Source: Crocinitomicaceae bacterium (GTDB lineage Bacteria > Bacteroidota > Bacteroidia > Flavobacteriales_D > Crocinitomicaceae). Taken from it: a stretch of 43,818 bases of DNA. The stretch spans positions 1-43,818 of the forward strand of contig JAKVAQ010000002.1 in assembly GCA_022447665.1 (NCBI GenBank), written 5' to 3'. Position numbers and translations under genes: made by a program. Positions 43,281 through 43,818 of the stretch are shown in pieces (position 1 is the stretch's first letter; each line of letters opens with the position of its first letter). A model generated the notes under the pieces. It searched no databases. It worked only from the letters and a program-made list of their open reading frames with translations, and was not told where the DNA came from.

Positions 43281-43818
43281 ATGTATAAATTATCACTATT
43301 AATCGCATTATTATTTTGTGGACTTAGCTTTGGCCAAGACCGAATGACCCCTGAACTTCTATGGAAGATAAAAAGAGTTGGATCGCCTGCTTTATCTCCA
43401 GATGGTTCCAAGGTGGTATTCTCTATGAGGTCTTATGATTTAAAATCAAACTCTAGTGATGGAGACTTATACTGGGTTGAAACTACAGGGGGTGAAATCC
43501 ATAAACTAACCAATCTTCAAGGATCGGAATATAATGTACAATGGAGTGCGGATAGCAAATCTGTCTATTACATTGGTTCAAATGGTGAGCGAAATACCGT
43601 TTACAAGCATACCATATCAGAGGATTTTGGTGTGCCGATGGCTGAAAAGTTTAAAGGAAGTGGATTTAAAATATCTGAGGATGAAACAAAAATTCTATTC
43701 ATTAGAGAGGTTCGTATTTCAAATCCCCAAGGTAAAGCTGTTCATAACGACCTACCTTATTCAAACGCATTGATCATTGATGACCTAATGTACAGACACT
43801 GGGACTCTTATGAAGATG
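43281..43818 (+). CDS. S9 family peptidase, N-terminal part (cut by window end)
   Basis: An open frame of 179 codons running off the right end. It has a signal peptide (about 1-19, MYKLSLLIALLFCGLSFGQ) and the beginning of an S9-type beta-propeller: VGSPALSPDGSKVVFSMRS, GGEIHKLTNLQGSEYNVQWSADSKSVYYIG. The pattern of SPDGSKV and LTN repeats marks an acylaminoacyl-peptidase or prolyl oligopeptidase-like enzyme; the catalytic domain lies beyond the window. It starts 1 nt after the stop of the permease gene, so rbfA, the permease and this peptidase form one operon. It is distinct from the S9 gene at 4388. Confidence 0.85.
   Translation, partial: MYKLSLLIALLFCGLSFGQDRMTPELLWKIKRVGSPALSPDGSKVVFSMRSYDLKSNSSDGDLYWVETTGGEIHKLTNLQGSEYNVQWSADSKSVYYIGSNGERNTVYKHTISEDFGVPMAEKFKGSGFKISEDETKILFIREVRISNPQGKAVHNDLPYSNALIIDDLMYRHWDSYED

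Noticed and set aside
1-43818. CRISPR array, tRNA/rRNA, insertion sequence or prophage
   Set aside because: No repeated spacer-type units, cloverleaf genes, transposase or integrase domains were found on either strand by reading; the repeats seen are protein-domain repeats.

Overview
The window is AT-rich, gene-dense chromosomal DNA from a marine-type member of the Bacteroidetes, most likely the order Flavobacteriales. The evidence is: type IX secretion sorting domains (type A and type B) on four secreted proteins, a PorP/SprF-family protein, promoters with the Bacteroidetes -7 box TAnnTTTG, start sites without Shine-Dalgarno sequences, a fused E1 alpha/beta 2-oxoacid dehydrogenase, a methionine synthase split into two genes, and a DUF1800/DUF1501 pair. 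No tRNA, rRNA, insertion sequence, prophage, plasmid gene or CRISPR array was seen, so this looks like core chromosome, not an island.

Layout. 1-485: no confident gene. 486-1756 (-): DUF6249 membrane protein, ECF sigma factor and probable membrane anti-sigma factor in one operon. 1884-4241 (-): fused E1 alpha/beta with a small membrane protein behind it, ending in a hairpin terminator. 4388-8737 (+): S9 dipeptidyl-peptidase-like enzyme and a 7TM receptor fused to a SpoIIE-type phosphatase. 8738-12381: lipoprotein (-), ChaN-like / AhpD-like / inward-rectifier K+ channel operon (+), SIMPL lipoprotein (-). 12481-20702: secretion-rich block with a large SprB-repeat type B protein, a DUF922 protease-like protein, two divergent type A proteins that look like paralogues, an aldehyde dehydrogenase and a PorP/SprF protein. 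20794-26310 (+): tatA, gatA, LysM lytic transglycosylase, DUF4837 lipoprotein, a lipoprotein with an internal repeat, and a small membrane protein. 26307-28041 (-): a GH3-family adenylating enzyme and a 49-residue histidine-rich membrane peptide. 28192-30540 (+): M14 carboxypeptidase exported by T9SS.

30573-35364 (-) is the most interesting part. A Bacteroidetes promoter and a SAM-I riboswitch lead an operon of metH part 1 (homocysteine/Zn domain), a QueF-like T-fold protein, metH part 2 (folate, B12 and activation domains) and a four-helix membrane protein. The QueF-like protein keeps the QueF scaffold but has Gly in place of the catalytic Cys and Tyr in place of the catalytic His, so it is unlikely to reduce preQ0. 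Its position, overlapping metH part 1 and 14 nt before metH part 2, suggests a pterin/folate-linked role in methionine synthesis. This is the best candidate for an undescribed system in the window.

35391-43818: multi-pass membrane protein (-), DUF1800/DUF1501 pair (+, the second with a Tat signal), outer-membrane barrel-like protein (+), MsbA-like ABC exporter (-), then rbfA, a LolC/E-like permease and the start of another S9 peptidase (+), cut by the window end. Convergent gene pairs are packed tightly: three share 4 nt through interlocked stop codons and one pair abuts with no gap.
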